A DNA stretch of 64,000 bases, from assembly GCA_036245805.1 (NCBI GenBank), contig BTRK01000005.1, positions 11,904,001 to 11,968,000 of the forward strand. Reading direction: 5' to 3'. Both the position numbers and the translations under genes were made by a program. The notes beneath the pieces were generated by a model. The model saw only the letters and a program-made list of their open reading frames with translations, ran no database searches and was not told where the DNA came from. This document shows, in pieces, positions 23,362-32,889 of this stretch. The stretch's first letter is position 1. Each line of letters opens with the position of its first letter. Source of the stretch: Pristionchus mayeri. Taxonomy: Eukaryota > Nematoda > Chromadorea > Rhabditida > Neodiplogasteridae.

Positions 23362-24440
23362 CTCGGAAACTTCGATGTGTACCCCTCTTTTCCCTTTGCT
23401 TTATATCGACAAAAAAAGGAGAAGACGCGAGATGATTCAGAACACAACCCCATTTTCCACTTTTCTCCCTGAACCTCTCAACTCTTGTTGTAAAAATCCG
23501 AGGACAAAAGGATCGCTAATTGGGGAACCATTCATTGCTATGGAGCTAGACAGCTTTCAGATGTATCTGTCGTTGAAATTCTCGAAATTTCAGCGTTGCG
23601 CCGAGTGAGGTAGAATCATGTTGTATTGGTAGGTGGTTCGAAAAGCCGGAACGTCATTTGTTGCTAGACCCACACACATCATGCATAATCATATCTTCTA
23701 ATTTCTAGAATGCGCCACCGATTGATTTTTTTCGTATACCTGCAAATAAATGCTCTCTAGGAACATACAACGACCGAATAATAATACCCCTATTCGCATC
23801 TGATGATAATTTCATAATAGTAATTGATTGATTGATTACACGGTGAACATGATGGTAAGGATGGTCAGTTGTTATTGCTTAGCAAGAAAAGTCTCTCTTT
23901 TTGGCGCTCTCTCGTTGATCAGACGTGTGAAAGGGAGAACAGAATGAGGGGAGTTATGTCTTGCGAAGCCAACCCTAGTTGTAGTGGGCTTGAATGCGGA
24001 GAATATCGCAAAGTAGGTGAATTCTTGCTTCAGAAACAATCTTACATGGTTGAATAGCATAGTTGATGGCATGTTATGTTCATAAAAGGCCGAACAGGTC
24101 GTTGAATGTCATATTCAATGGGAGAGAGAGTGGCGCTCCCATCCCTTTGAAGCGACAGAAGTTTCCCAAATGCTTAGGCCGCATTCACTTCAAAATCGAA
24201 ATTGAATTCGTATTTTTCTTACTAGTCCGGATGCCCCCCGCCTTCGGCGGGGCCCCGTCCTAGCGGAGGTAAAAAATTCAAATCATAGATCTGACCCGCG
24301 GAATAATAGTTGACCCAGGGATAGGATAATTATTGATTGGTATACGGTAGCTGTCCCAATGTTAATTATTGATTGGCATACGGTAGTGGACCTTTCTTAC
24401 TTCATCACTCCTTCCTCTCCCCTATTTCGCAATCCGGTCA
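23362..24440. other. Intergenic upstream of the astacin gene
   Basis: No supported exon. A short (ATTG)n tract at about 23820-23838 resembles the tail of the RTE element at 3907-3930 and could be the 3' remnant of another copy, but no upstream LINE sequence was recognised. The frames at 23869-24263 lack context. Confidence 0.4.
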
Positions 24441-24735
24441 GACGGAGTCACACTGCGCTTTATATATATATATATAACATTCGATATATATAACATATAT
24501 ATATATATATATATATATATAACATATATATATATAATATATATAATATATATATATATAACATTTATATATATAACATATAACATATAACATTATATAT
24601 TTATATTTTTATATATATATATAACATATATATAACATAACATGCAATCCGGTCAGACGGAGTCACACTGCGCTTTATATATATATAACTTTATATATAT
24701 ATATAACATTAACTTTATATATATATAACGTTAAT
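24440..24735. repeat. AT microsatellite with a duplicated CAATCCGGTCAGACGGAGTC unit
   Basis: Long TATATA/AACATATA runs are interleaved with two copies of a unit reading CAATCCGGTCAGACGGAGTC followed by ACACTGCGCTTTATA, at about 24430 and 24643. The array ends just before an exon-like segment at 24752. Confidence 0.85.
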
Positions 24736-24751
24736 ACATTCGTACTCTCAG

Positions 24752-25564
24752 AATGGTATGGTCACGGAAACGGGTTATCCTCCTCGGCCGATGACTGACG
24801 ATGAGAAGAGCCAAGTGAAGAAATATAAGCAAGAGTGGGAACCGTGGAGATTGCAAATGAGTTCTGATCTTTGTTCGTGTGAGTTAATGATCAAGGCTTA
24901 AAGCCAATAAATGATTGATGTTTTTCAAGACGAAGACTTCAATGGAGATAGTTATCTAGTTGAGCACGGAATCTTCCACTTTTCACATATTTTAGTTGTC
25001 TTCGAAGCTCTAAACAGTTTGATGTCAGTATTAATTTCGAACATCATTGTTTAATGTTAAATGAGGACTAAAGGAAAAGTAGCCACATCGATATAAAAAA
25101 ATGTACGGGAGCTTCCACCCTCCACAGATCATAGTGTGAGATGGGAGGTAGCGGTCCATTAGTAGCTTAGCTCAGTGGAAGAGCAGCCGTCACATGATCG
25201 GAAGGTTTCGGTTTCCGTCTTTTGACAAATCTTACAGCGATTTGAATTCGCGCACTTCCCCGAGCTTCGATTACACTCAGCCAACTAATCATAACTTTGT
25301 TGAGAGTAGGCATATTAATGTAATTTTTTGGAGCGTTTAATCGTTAAGAGGAGCTAGGTCATGGTTATGAATGGTTCCAAAGTTGAACTTTGCCTTTAGT
25401 CCTCCTGTATAAGGGACATATTTTAATTTCAAAATTATAATGTTTCATTGCAGTTCAATGGTTACATCCAAGGCTTGGCTCCCATGCCGAAAATCCCCGT
25501 GATGCCCTGTTTCTGTTATGATTGTAACTGGGCTGGAGGAGCCCTCGGTCCGAGCAACTATTAA
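24752..25564 (+). pseudogene. Pepsin-inhibitor-3-like repeat domain fragment (two exons)
   Basis: After a CTCTCAG acceptor the frame reads GYPPRPMTDDEKSQVKKYKQ and EWEPWRLQM, resembling the pepsin inhibitor-3-like (I33) repeat seen in many nematode secreted proteins. A second exon follows an acceptor near 25453 and reads FNGYIQGLAPMPKIPVMPCF then CYDCNWAGG, ending at a TAA near 25562, matching the proline/cysteine-rich tail of such proteins. No signal-peptide exon was found upstream, where the AT microsatellite lies, so this is probably a 5'-truncated gene. Family assignment is moderate. Confidence 0.45.
25157..25235 (+). other. tRNA-like segment
   Basis: TAGCTCAGTGGAAGAGCAGCC resembles a tRNA D-arm followed by an anticodon-stem start, and GGTTTCGGTTTCCGTC loosely resembles a T-arm. 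The acceptor stem and a proper 3' half are not convincing. It may be a decayed tRNA or tRNA-derived SINE piece, in the intron of the pepsin-inhibitor-like fragment. Confidence 0.25.
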
Positions 25565-25654
25565 CTCTTTCCCGATGAGATAAAATGCACCTTGAATAAT
25601 TCATTTAAAATTTTTTTATTGAGTTAATTGAATAAATTAAACATTTGCATTTCG

Positions 25655-25712
25655 ACTAAGGATTAAGGACTAAGACGACTAAGGACTAAGGACGACTAAG
25701 GACACACGAGAA
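25655..25712 (+). repeat. ACTAAGGA/GACTAAGG short tandem repeat
   Basis: About six imperfect copies of ACTAAGGA separated by 1-5 bases. There is no gene association other than lying downstream of the pepsin-inhibitor-like fragment. Confidence 0.7.
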
Positions 25713-26391
25713 CATCAACCATAACAACATGGAAAAGATCAACAAGACATCATGGTAATTAAAAAGAATATGACATTACAGCTGCAGGAAATCTCCATGA
25801 GAGTGTCGAAAACAACTGGTTGCTCAAAACAAGTTAAAGTTCATCAAGTTGTGTTTGCATCAAGAGGTCCAAATCAGTTAGTTGACAGTAGCAGAGTTGT
25901 TCAAAAAACTTGTTGTAATCGAACGTGGTCAACGACGTCATTTTCGACTCGTTTTTTACATGCTACAATGAGGTGCACAAAGATGACGAGAATTTCTCAT
26001 CTCTGATCTGAAGAAGACTGAAGGTGCATCACCTTCCTCACTTCGTCTATAAAAAGTGTGTACACACATCGGAAATGACGCACGAAACGATTTCTTCGTA
26101 AAGCCGTTCCCCCAGCCATGAACTGATTCTGCACCTACTGCCAGGGATAAGCGACTGGTTATGGGATATGTGGGATTCTTGTGATAAAGCCATTCATTTA
26201 AAGTTGAAGTACCACATGATTTTTTCATGTGGGTTTAAATCATAGGGTAACATGTAGACACATAAAGTGTATAATGAGCGTATACTTAGTGTATTATCGT
26301 TTTTGTGCATAAATAAATAATTAGTCCTAGCAATTATTTTGACGACGGTGATGGTAAACGTGCAGACAGGTCAAAACTCATTTTCTTTTCA

Positions 26392-26511
26392 GAATGGCAT
26401 GGTCGTGTAGAAGGGCTACCCTGATCGTCCGTTGACGGCAGATGGGAAGAATCAGATGGCTGGATTCAATCGGGAAGTGGAACAATGGAATATTGATGTG
26501 AGAAGATTTTA
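26392..26511 (+). pseudogene. Second copy of the pepsin-inhibitor-3-like exon, with in-frame stop
   Basis: After a TTTTCAG acceptor the sequence parallels 24752 onward: AATGGCATGGTCG against AATGGTATGGTCA, then KGYPDRPLTADGKNQM and FNREVEQWNIDV. A TAG replaces a sense codon six codons in (near 26407-26409). No further exon of this copy follows before the mariner at 26587, so it is a dead exon duplicate. Confidence 0.5.
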
Positions 26512-26586
26512 AGATTCCTTTTGTTCAACTTTTGTTCAAAATTTGGTTTAAATGAAGAAATAATATATTCTAAAATATTCAAAATA

Positions 26587-27832
26587 TTGGGCTGTCCGGA
26601 AAGTTCGTATAATTTTTTGTTTTTATTTTTTATTCAATGCTTTACAATTCTCAGTGACCAATGTATGCCCCCTTCTTTCTCACTACCTCCCTCCAGCGAT
26701 TGGGCAGGGTCTCGATTCCTCTCTTCCAGAATGCGGGTTTCTTCGAGACCGCCCAGTTCACGAAAGCCCTCACAACTTCATCTCGATTCTTGAACTTCTT
26801 TCCTTTGCAGAAGTCAGAGAGAGCGGAAGCAGTGGTAGTCGCATGGGGAGAGATCCGGGGAATACGGTGGATGGGGAATCCTCTCGATCTTCAGCTCGTT
26901 CATTTTCTTCTGGGTCATCTTCGCTCGATGTGGGCGAGCATTGTCCATCAGAAGAAGAATTTTGCCCTGGTTCAGGAGTCTGGGAGGGACTCTGATCGCG
27001 ACATCTTGCAGTTGTTCAGAGAAGTGGTCGGTATTGATGCTGGTGCCAGGGCGAGGATCTCCCAGTAGATGGGACCGAGCACTGAGAAGAAGAAGCAGAG
27101 GAGTTCCTTCTTTCCGTGCTCTTCCTTCTTCGGGACGGGCGTGGGCTTCTCATCTGCATCCACCCATTGCCGTCTCCTCGCAGGGTTATCGTAAGTGATC
27201 CACTTCTCATCTGCAGCGATGATGGAATTGACCCATCGAAGATTGGATCTACGATGTAGTAATTCCCGACAGACTTGAACACGATTTTTCAGCTGTTCGG
27301 GGGAGAGGTCATGGGGAATCAGGGGAAAATTGTAGGAGTTTCGGCTTCTTCCCAGATCAATGGAGGATATCGGACACCGTTGATCTGGGAGTACCAGTAT
27401 CCTTCTTCAACTCACGCACACTGGCCATGGGCTTGCGCTTCAGTGTGCGGAGAACGAGAGGCTGATCGAGGGAGGGAGGGCGTCCAGAGCGGGGTTGGTC
27501 ATCGAGACCAAACTCCCCTTTCTTGATGCGGGAGAACCACTTATAGCAGAAGGGTATGGAGGGGGCGTCAGCTCCTTCCGACTGGGCCAGGGCAGAGAGG
27601 GCCTCCTTCACGGATCGGCCAAGACGGTAGTAATGAAGTAAAACTGCTCGGAGGTAGAGATGGGAGTCCATCACAAGAATCAATGTAGCAACTAGGAGAC
27701 TGATTAAATCCTCTCACTACTCAACGTCAGAATGATGCAATACATTGTTGGCAAACAGATTGCGCAATCACTGCATTTGATCGCGAACTGACTTTTTTCC
27801 GAAGCATTATACGAACTTTCCGGACACCCCAA
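26587..27832 (-). mobile_element. mariner-family DNA transposon with both TIRs at a TA target
   Basis: The left end reads TTGGGCTGTCCGGAAAGTTC continuing GTATAA; the right end reads TTATACGAACTTTCCGGACA continuing CCCCAA, one mismatch from a perfect inverted repeat of about 26 bp. TA dinucleotides flank both ends (26585-26586 and 27833-27834). The length of 1246 bp is normal for mariner. Confidence 0.93.
26655..27683 (-). pseudogene. mariner transposase, frameshifted
   Basis: It starts at 27683 with MILVMDSHLYLRAVLLHYY. The helix-turn-helix region contains CYKWFSRIKKGEFGLDDQPR and GRPPSLD. The catalytic core has LMDNARPHRA and IPHPPYSPDLSPCDYHCF (mariner D,D34D pattern). Between these parts and again after FRSL the frame changes, so no full-length protein is read. 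Transposase would bind the TIRs and cut and paste at TA. It is the only recognised DNA-transposon coding sequence in the window and does not match the palindromic elements' ends. Confidence 0.88.
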
Positions 27833-27834
27833 TA

Positions 27835-28220
27835 CTTTGTAAATACGTTATTACAAAACACACACATGAGAGCTCATACGTCCTATTCCCACCACTTACT
27901 CCCACTAATTCCAGGTGTATTTCTATTATCGAAGTTATTTGACAATTTTTAGGGTAAAATTCACGTAAACTAATTATATAAAAGGTCGTCCATAGTGCAA
28001 CACACGTTAATTTGAGTGTGGTGAAAACACTGGAACAGTAATCCCATGTGCTGCTAATTCAATAATATGTTACGTACTTATCCTTTCAAACTCGTGCTCA
28101 CATAACTTCCTGATGTGGAAAATACCAGGTGGAAATTACATCAATTACATTGTGAGACTATAAAACGAGAGATCACATGAAGAAATTGCCTTGAAATCAG
28201 TATCCTGTAGGTCGTAGCCA
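27835..28220. other. Intergenic before the second Str-type receptor
   Basis: AT-rich, with no ORF or motif recognised. It holds whatever promoter the receptor copy at 28221 has. Confidence 0.4.
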
Positions 28221-29780
28221 ATGGACTCGTTCATGTCGAATCTTCAATCGGAAGAAATTTTCCTCGATCTTGAGACGCAAGAATTTATGCTGTCAACTCA
28301 GCGCACAATATTCATCGTGAACATTCCATTGCATGCCTTGTGCATGTATTGTCTGCTCAAGCACACACCGCCAACGCAACAGGGAATTCGCAACTATTTC
28401 ATCTTCATTGAAGTGATAATTTATAATTTCATTAAGAAACCAATTTATTCAGATCATGGTTATAATAACCAATGTGTATCTTGATGTTTTGTTCACCCCA
28501 ATTCCGTGTTTTCCTGCATTTGCTGGATATTGCCTCGGTGTCATGTGCACTGCTGGATTTAATCTAGATTGGCTTATGGTAAGTTGCATTTTCCTAACCA
28601 TTTGCATATTTCGTGTTTAGTTTATTCATATTGTCTAGGGAATATTGATGGTGCTCTTACTACTAATGGGTGCCGGAATAATGTCATGTATATTCTACCG
28701 CCACCAAGTGATTATCCCCATCCATCACCCGTTTCGATTTAGTCAGGTTAGACAGTGGATGCTAAGTGATGTTCGAATACATATATTTTGCAGAATACCC
28801 GTCTCGAAATTATGTTTTGCATCCTTGTAGCTGTTTGCACGACTCCTGCTATCTACGTATTTTGGCCGCTCGATCACTCGGATGAGTTGAGAATTCTAAA
28901 AGAGGCACGTTTCAAAAAAAAATCATTTGCTTTTTCTAAAATACCTTTACATCTTTTATATTGCGTTTCTTTTGAATAACGCGATGCAATAGATATGAAC
29001 AGTAATATTATGAAAAAAACAAAACTGATCATTCAGAATCCGCACAATTTGTCATGGGTCGCTGACCGTGGTCCATATCGAATTCATGAACGAAGACCTT
29101 TCGTGGTATTTGGAGCCACAATTATTACAATGGCACGGTATATCCCGGAAATAATAGTACTAGGTCAGGTTTCGCTGGACACACATTTCTCGGTAATTCT
29201 AGTATATCCTAGAATTTTCGAAATTGGCGCCAAATGATTCTGGTACTAGAATAATATTGATTTAGAGATCACCGTGTCTCTCGAATAAGTCCGCTTCTTT
29301 ACTAATGCTGCAAATCGAGATACATCATTTCAACTGGTCATCCCTTTCGCATTGATTGATATTTCCTCGTTTATCCTGATGGCAGCTTTGGTTTGCGACT
29401 GCATTCCCTATTGTATGTGGCGAAATTTATATTTCAAATTAACTTCAACTGCAAATGAAGAAGGATGACAGCACAATGATAATTTATGTCGTGAATTTGC
29501 CGCAAATGACAATTTATGTCGTGAAGTTGCCGCAACTCCTTCTTTAAGAAATTTGTGCAAATTGTGCAGTTGCTTAACTGAAAACCTCATTCGAAATTTT
29601 ATCAATCAACTGTTCTTCATTCCAGCCATAGTTCTAACGGCGTACTGTGCACTGGCTCTGCATCCACTGGCGCACAATCTCATCCTTCTTCTGACTACAT
29701 CCGCATACAGAAGATTTATATTTTCCGGGTTCACTCGGAACGTGAGCTCTGGCAACGTAGAAAAATTTGTTTTGAAATAA
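28221..29780 (+). pseudogene. Str-superfamily (srh/sri-like) 7TM chemoreceptor copy, 3' half decayed
   Basis: The start exon at 28221 is followed by TM exons with LCMYCLLKHTPPTQQGIRN, PIPCFPAFAGYCLGVMC, FNLDWLM, then ILMVLLLLMGAGIMSCIFYR and IYVFWPLDHSDEL. These are clean and supply the exon missing from the 10732 copy. After NPHNLSWVADRGPYRIHE the exon equivalent to NPSLMPILPAILFWH of the other copy is not found, and the acceptor before LVIPFALIDISSFIL reads TTTCAA instead of TTTCCAG. The last exon ends in a different frame (stop 29778-29780) from the GEELS end of the other copy. The ILKE exon again has a GC donor. Probably a dead receptor broken at different places from its paralogue. Confidence 0.7.
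29455..29540 (+). repeat. Two tandem copies of GATAATTTATGTCGTGAATT-type unit
   Basis: A unit of about 33 bp (AATTTATGTCGTGAA, then TTGCCGCAA) is present twice in tandem inside the penultimate intron of the receptor pseudogene. Confidence 0.7.
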
Positions 29781-30492
29781 ATAAACGAGTTGTTCAGAGG
29801 CGAGGAACGGTCATGCAAATCTCCGCAATTTGACATGCATGCTTTCACGAATTTATCAAGAAAATTTCATTGTCCAATCTTCTTTCAGTTATTTTCACAA
29901 GGAGATAAATGCTAGCTCATTTTCTTTTCTGCGCAGTGACAACAACAGGATTAACAATATTATGAATGCGCCACGCGATTTCCAACAGTTGCAAGCAGTA
30001 CTGTTTGATTAGGATAATGTCGCAATGTACATATTTTTTAACATATATTTTGCTGAAACCAGTCGTTTTGACGTCTTCAAAGTGTTCTAGTGATGGCAAA
30101 TCGCTAGTTCTGCCTATCCTGAAAGCGCGCACAACATCAAGATGGCATTCCGACTTGGCATCATTAGTGTGGCAATTCTGACCGTATTTCCCATTCACTT
30201 TCGAAAAATTTTCTCATCTATGAGGCATCGACTCCCGATATCTGTATATTTTCACCCTCAGCCCCATTTGATCTCCCACTACACTCCCACTCCACAAAGC
30301 GCACAAGCTCCGCCCCTTTTGTGCCTCACACTCAAGATAGATCCCGATGTCTCTGCGCGACCACAACTACTCTCTCGCCTTTTCTATGTATCTCCTGCCT
30401 CTCGTCGTCTCGCCTCTCTTCCCCCTCTCCTACACTACATCAGCCTTGAGCGCCCGCTACTGATCTCTAGCTGGAGTTTCTGCCCGAAGGAG
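29781..30492. other. Intergenic upstream of the GST gene
   Basis: No exon recognised. C-rich sequence (30240-30470, many CTCCC and CGCC words) precedes the GST promoter. Confidence 0.4.
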
Positions 30493-30500
30493 TATAAGAG
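30493..30500 (+). promoter_or_regulatory. TATA box of the GST gene
   Basis: TATAAGAG lies 51 bases upstream of the start codon at 30544, a plausible distance for a short 5' UTR. It is the only TATA-like element in the C-rich upstream region. Confidence 0.5.
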
Positions 30501-30543
30501 GAGCAACAGCTGGGAGGATGTCACAGTCATCTGAAAAGCAGCG

Positions 30544-32706
30544 ATGGTCTCCTACAAGTTCACCTACTTCCACGGCAGAGGCATCGGCGAGGTATTTGAA
30601 ATTCTATTTTTTGTCACAGCTAAAAACATCTCGTTATTGCTGTAGATGGTGAGGTTTTGAGGTTGTTTTCTGCAGCATTCTCTGAATCAAGCACATCTTG
30701 AAATCAATTCAAATTTTGGAATGTTTCTGAAACATATTCCGATCTTAGAGTCTAGGGTTAAACATTTCCCCGAATCGTATACTATGTTTCCGAACGATAT
30801 GTTTCACAATGTATTTATCTGCGGTTGCATAAGTTCATTACAATTTTTTGTCCACTTTAAGCTTAACCCAAATCAGTAGTATGATAATGAATACCATTCT
30901 CAGGTCGCTCGTCAGCTCTTCTTCCTCTCCGACACGCCCTTCGAGGACGTGAGACTCGTGGGAGAGGAGTGGCTGAAGATTAAGGATCGTGAGTTATCTC
31001 ATCTCCTCGGCTCGTGTTGCCTATTTTTGTTTGCAATGCCAAAAGCGAACTTCTATATGAGAGAATAGAATAGTCCTACCAATGAAAAGTTACGTTTGGA
31101 GATGAAAACCAATACGCATTGCCTATATTTCAGAAGTGTAAGATATTTGCAGAATCCCCCTGGGGTCATCTGCCCTGGCTGGAGGTCGATGGGAAGGTAC
31201 TCTGCCAGAGCTGGGCCATCGCAAGATACCTCGCGAACCAATTCGGTGAGTACTACAGTTCCCAATTGACAATTTCCTATTCGATGCTAGAACGCGTGGG
31301 GTTTAAAAGAAATTTGTGTTTGGCTCTGCAAATCTAAATATATTTGAGGATTCGCCGGGAAGACTCCTTTCGAGAGCGCAATGGTCGATGCTCTCGGTGA
31401 CCAGTACAAGGTATGCGTCGCTATATTTATTTTATATTTCTTAAAAAAGTGTTGAATTGATTAGCAACGATGTCATATTTGATTAGCAACGATGTCATAA
31501 TCCAAAATTCGCATTAAAAATTCGCAGTTTGTAGCGAATTGTAAGCACAAATATAAATTTTCATGACTACTGGAACGATATGAAGCCGTTCTTCATGCCG
31601 ATGTACAGACAGAATATGGAGGGAATGAAGGTGTGGAGAAGACTATCTTCATTATCTGTACTTTCTCACTGTAGAAGCTATCCATGTGTTTTTGACGTTT
31701 ATTTTCATTGCGAAAGCTCTTTGAACGTCGGAAGAGCAGTCCTAATTTTCAAAATCAAAAGCGCAGTTTTACAAATGACGAATATTCGAGTAAAGGTCTG
31801 TCTCTCTCCAAACCACACGCTCTCTCGATCAGTGTGAGCGAGAGAGAGCGTGTATGATATGGAGAGAGCGAGACAATTTCTCGAATATTCAGGAAGAATT
31901 CGAGAAGAAGAAGAAGGACGTTGCCGAGCCAGCGAGAGACAAGTTCTACGGCATCCTCACCAAGGAGTACAAGGTGGGTTGCTTTGCTAATAAGATGACA
32001 CACCCACTGGCATTTTGAAGAAAACTTCTCAATAGCTGAAATTATATCCAACTTATTCATAGCACCCTCAGATTACAATCGGAACAGTAAGCAACGCCAT
32101 ATTGCAATTAAAATATTCATTTTTTTTGTATTAATTGTATCAGAAAACGGAGTTCTACTGAATTGATCGGTCTTTTGCTACCATATCATAGTCGTGCCCC
32201 AACGATGAAACACATTTCGAGCTTATACAATTCAAGGTGTGTTTCGTCAACATCACAAATTGTTTCGCGGTCACTGCATAGTAATTTCTTGTTGTTGAAC
32301 AATTGACAAATAACAAAATCAGCTCATGATTGACAGTTGGCACTCATTGCCATTACAGAAGAACGGCTCGAATGGTCATCTCGTCGGTTCTTCTCTCACT
32401 TGGATCGATCTCGTCGTGGTCGATCACATGGGCGTCCTCGACCACTACGTCTCCGGATTCCTCGACGGATTCGATGAGATGAGAGACCTCCAGAAGAAGG
32501 TGCGCTACTGTTCGGGTTACCCATCTTAACAAACATTCGAAAGAGTTGACAATATATTCTCTCAAGTGGTTCAGCCTTAGCAATCACACGTTTATGATAT
32601 GGCTAGTGTGCCTGTATTTGGCGAATTTTTAATGTTTTCATGGCAGGTCAACGCGCATCCCAAACTGGCCGAGTGGCTCAAGAAGAGACCCCATACTCCC
32701 CAGTAA
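30544..32706 (+). CDS. Glutathione S-transferase, nematode sigma-like class
   Basis: Eight exons: 30544-30591, 30904-30988, 31153-31245, 31349-31410, 31565-31630, 31893-31973, 32359-32499, 32647-32706; total 211 residues, normal for GST. The N-terminal thioredoxin-fold domain has YKFTYFHGRG with the catalytic-type tyrosine, SPWGHLPWLEVDGK with the cis-proline, and QSWAIARYLA, the conserved glutathione-contact serine region. The helical C-domain has LTWIDLVVVDHM with the conserved aspartate. It conjugates glutathione to electrophiles in the cytosol. Exon 5 is preceded by TTTTCAT rather than TTTTCAG, and no alternative in-frame acceptor is visible, so splicing there is questionable. Intron 5 carries a hairpin of the CTCTCTCG family. 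Confidence 0.9.
31449..31502 (+). repeat. Tandem duplication of GATTAGCAACGATGTCATA
   Basis: Two copies of a 19-base unit, GATTAGCAACGATGTCATA, a few bases apart in GST intron 4. Confidence 0.8.
31780..31891. repeat. Short hairpin (CTCTCTCG family) in GST intron 5
   Basis: The left arm contains CACGCTCTCTCG and the right arm CGAGAGAGAGCGTG, with a loop of about 15 bases between. Outer arms also pair: GAATATTCGAG at 31780 with CTCGAATATTC at 31881-31891. The right outer arm is the last bases of the intron, adjoining the acceptor of exon 6. Confidence 0.8.
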
Positions 32707-32889
32707 TTCCACATTAGACCCAACAACTAATACCACTATGTATTTACGACATTCCGATAAACGCTAAGATGTAACAAAATTTATTCTAATCCAATAAAAG
32801 TGATTTATCGAGAAATATATGAGATAAAAATCATAAACTTGAATGTAACACAAAAGAATGACAGCATCATTACATAATGGCAAGAAAGA

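Noticed and set aside
24440..24735. CRISPR-like repeat-spacer pattern
   Set aside because: Only two copies of the non-AT unit within an AT microsatellite in a eukaryotic genome.
30142..30534. 130-codon plus frame upstream of GST
   Set aside because: Overlaps the TATA-containing promoter and is C-rich without family signals.
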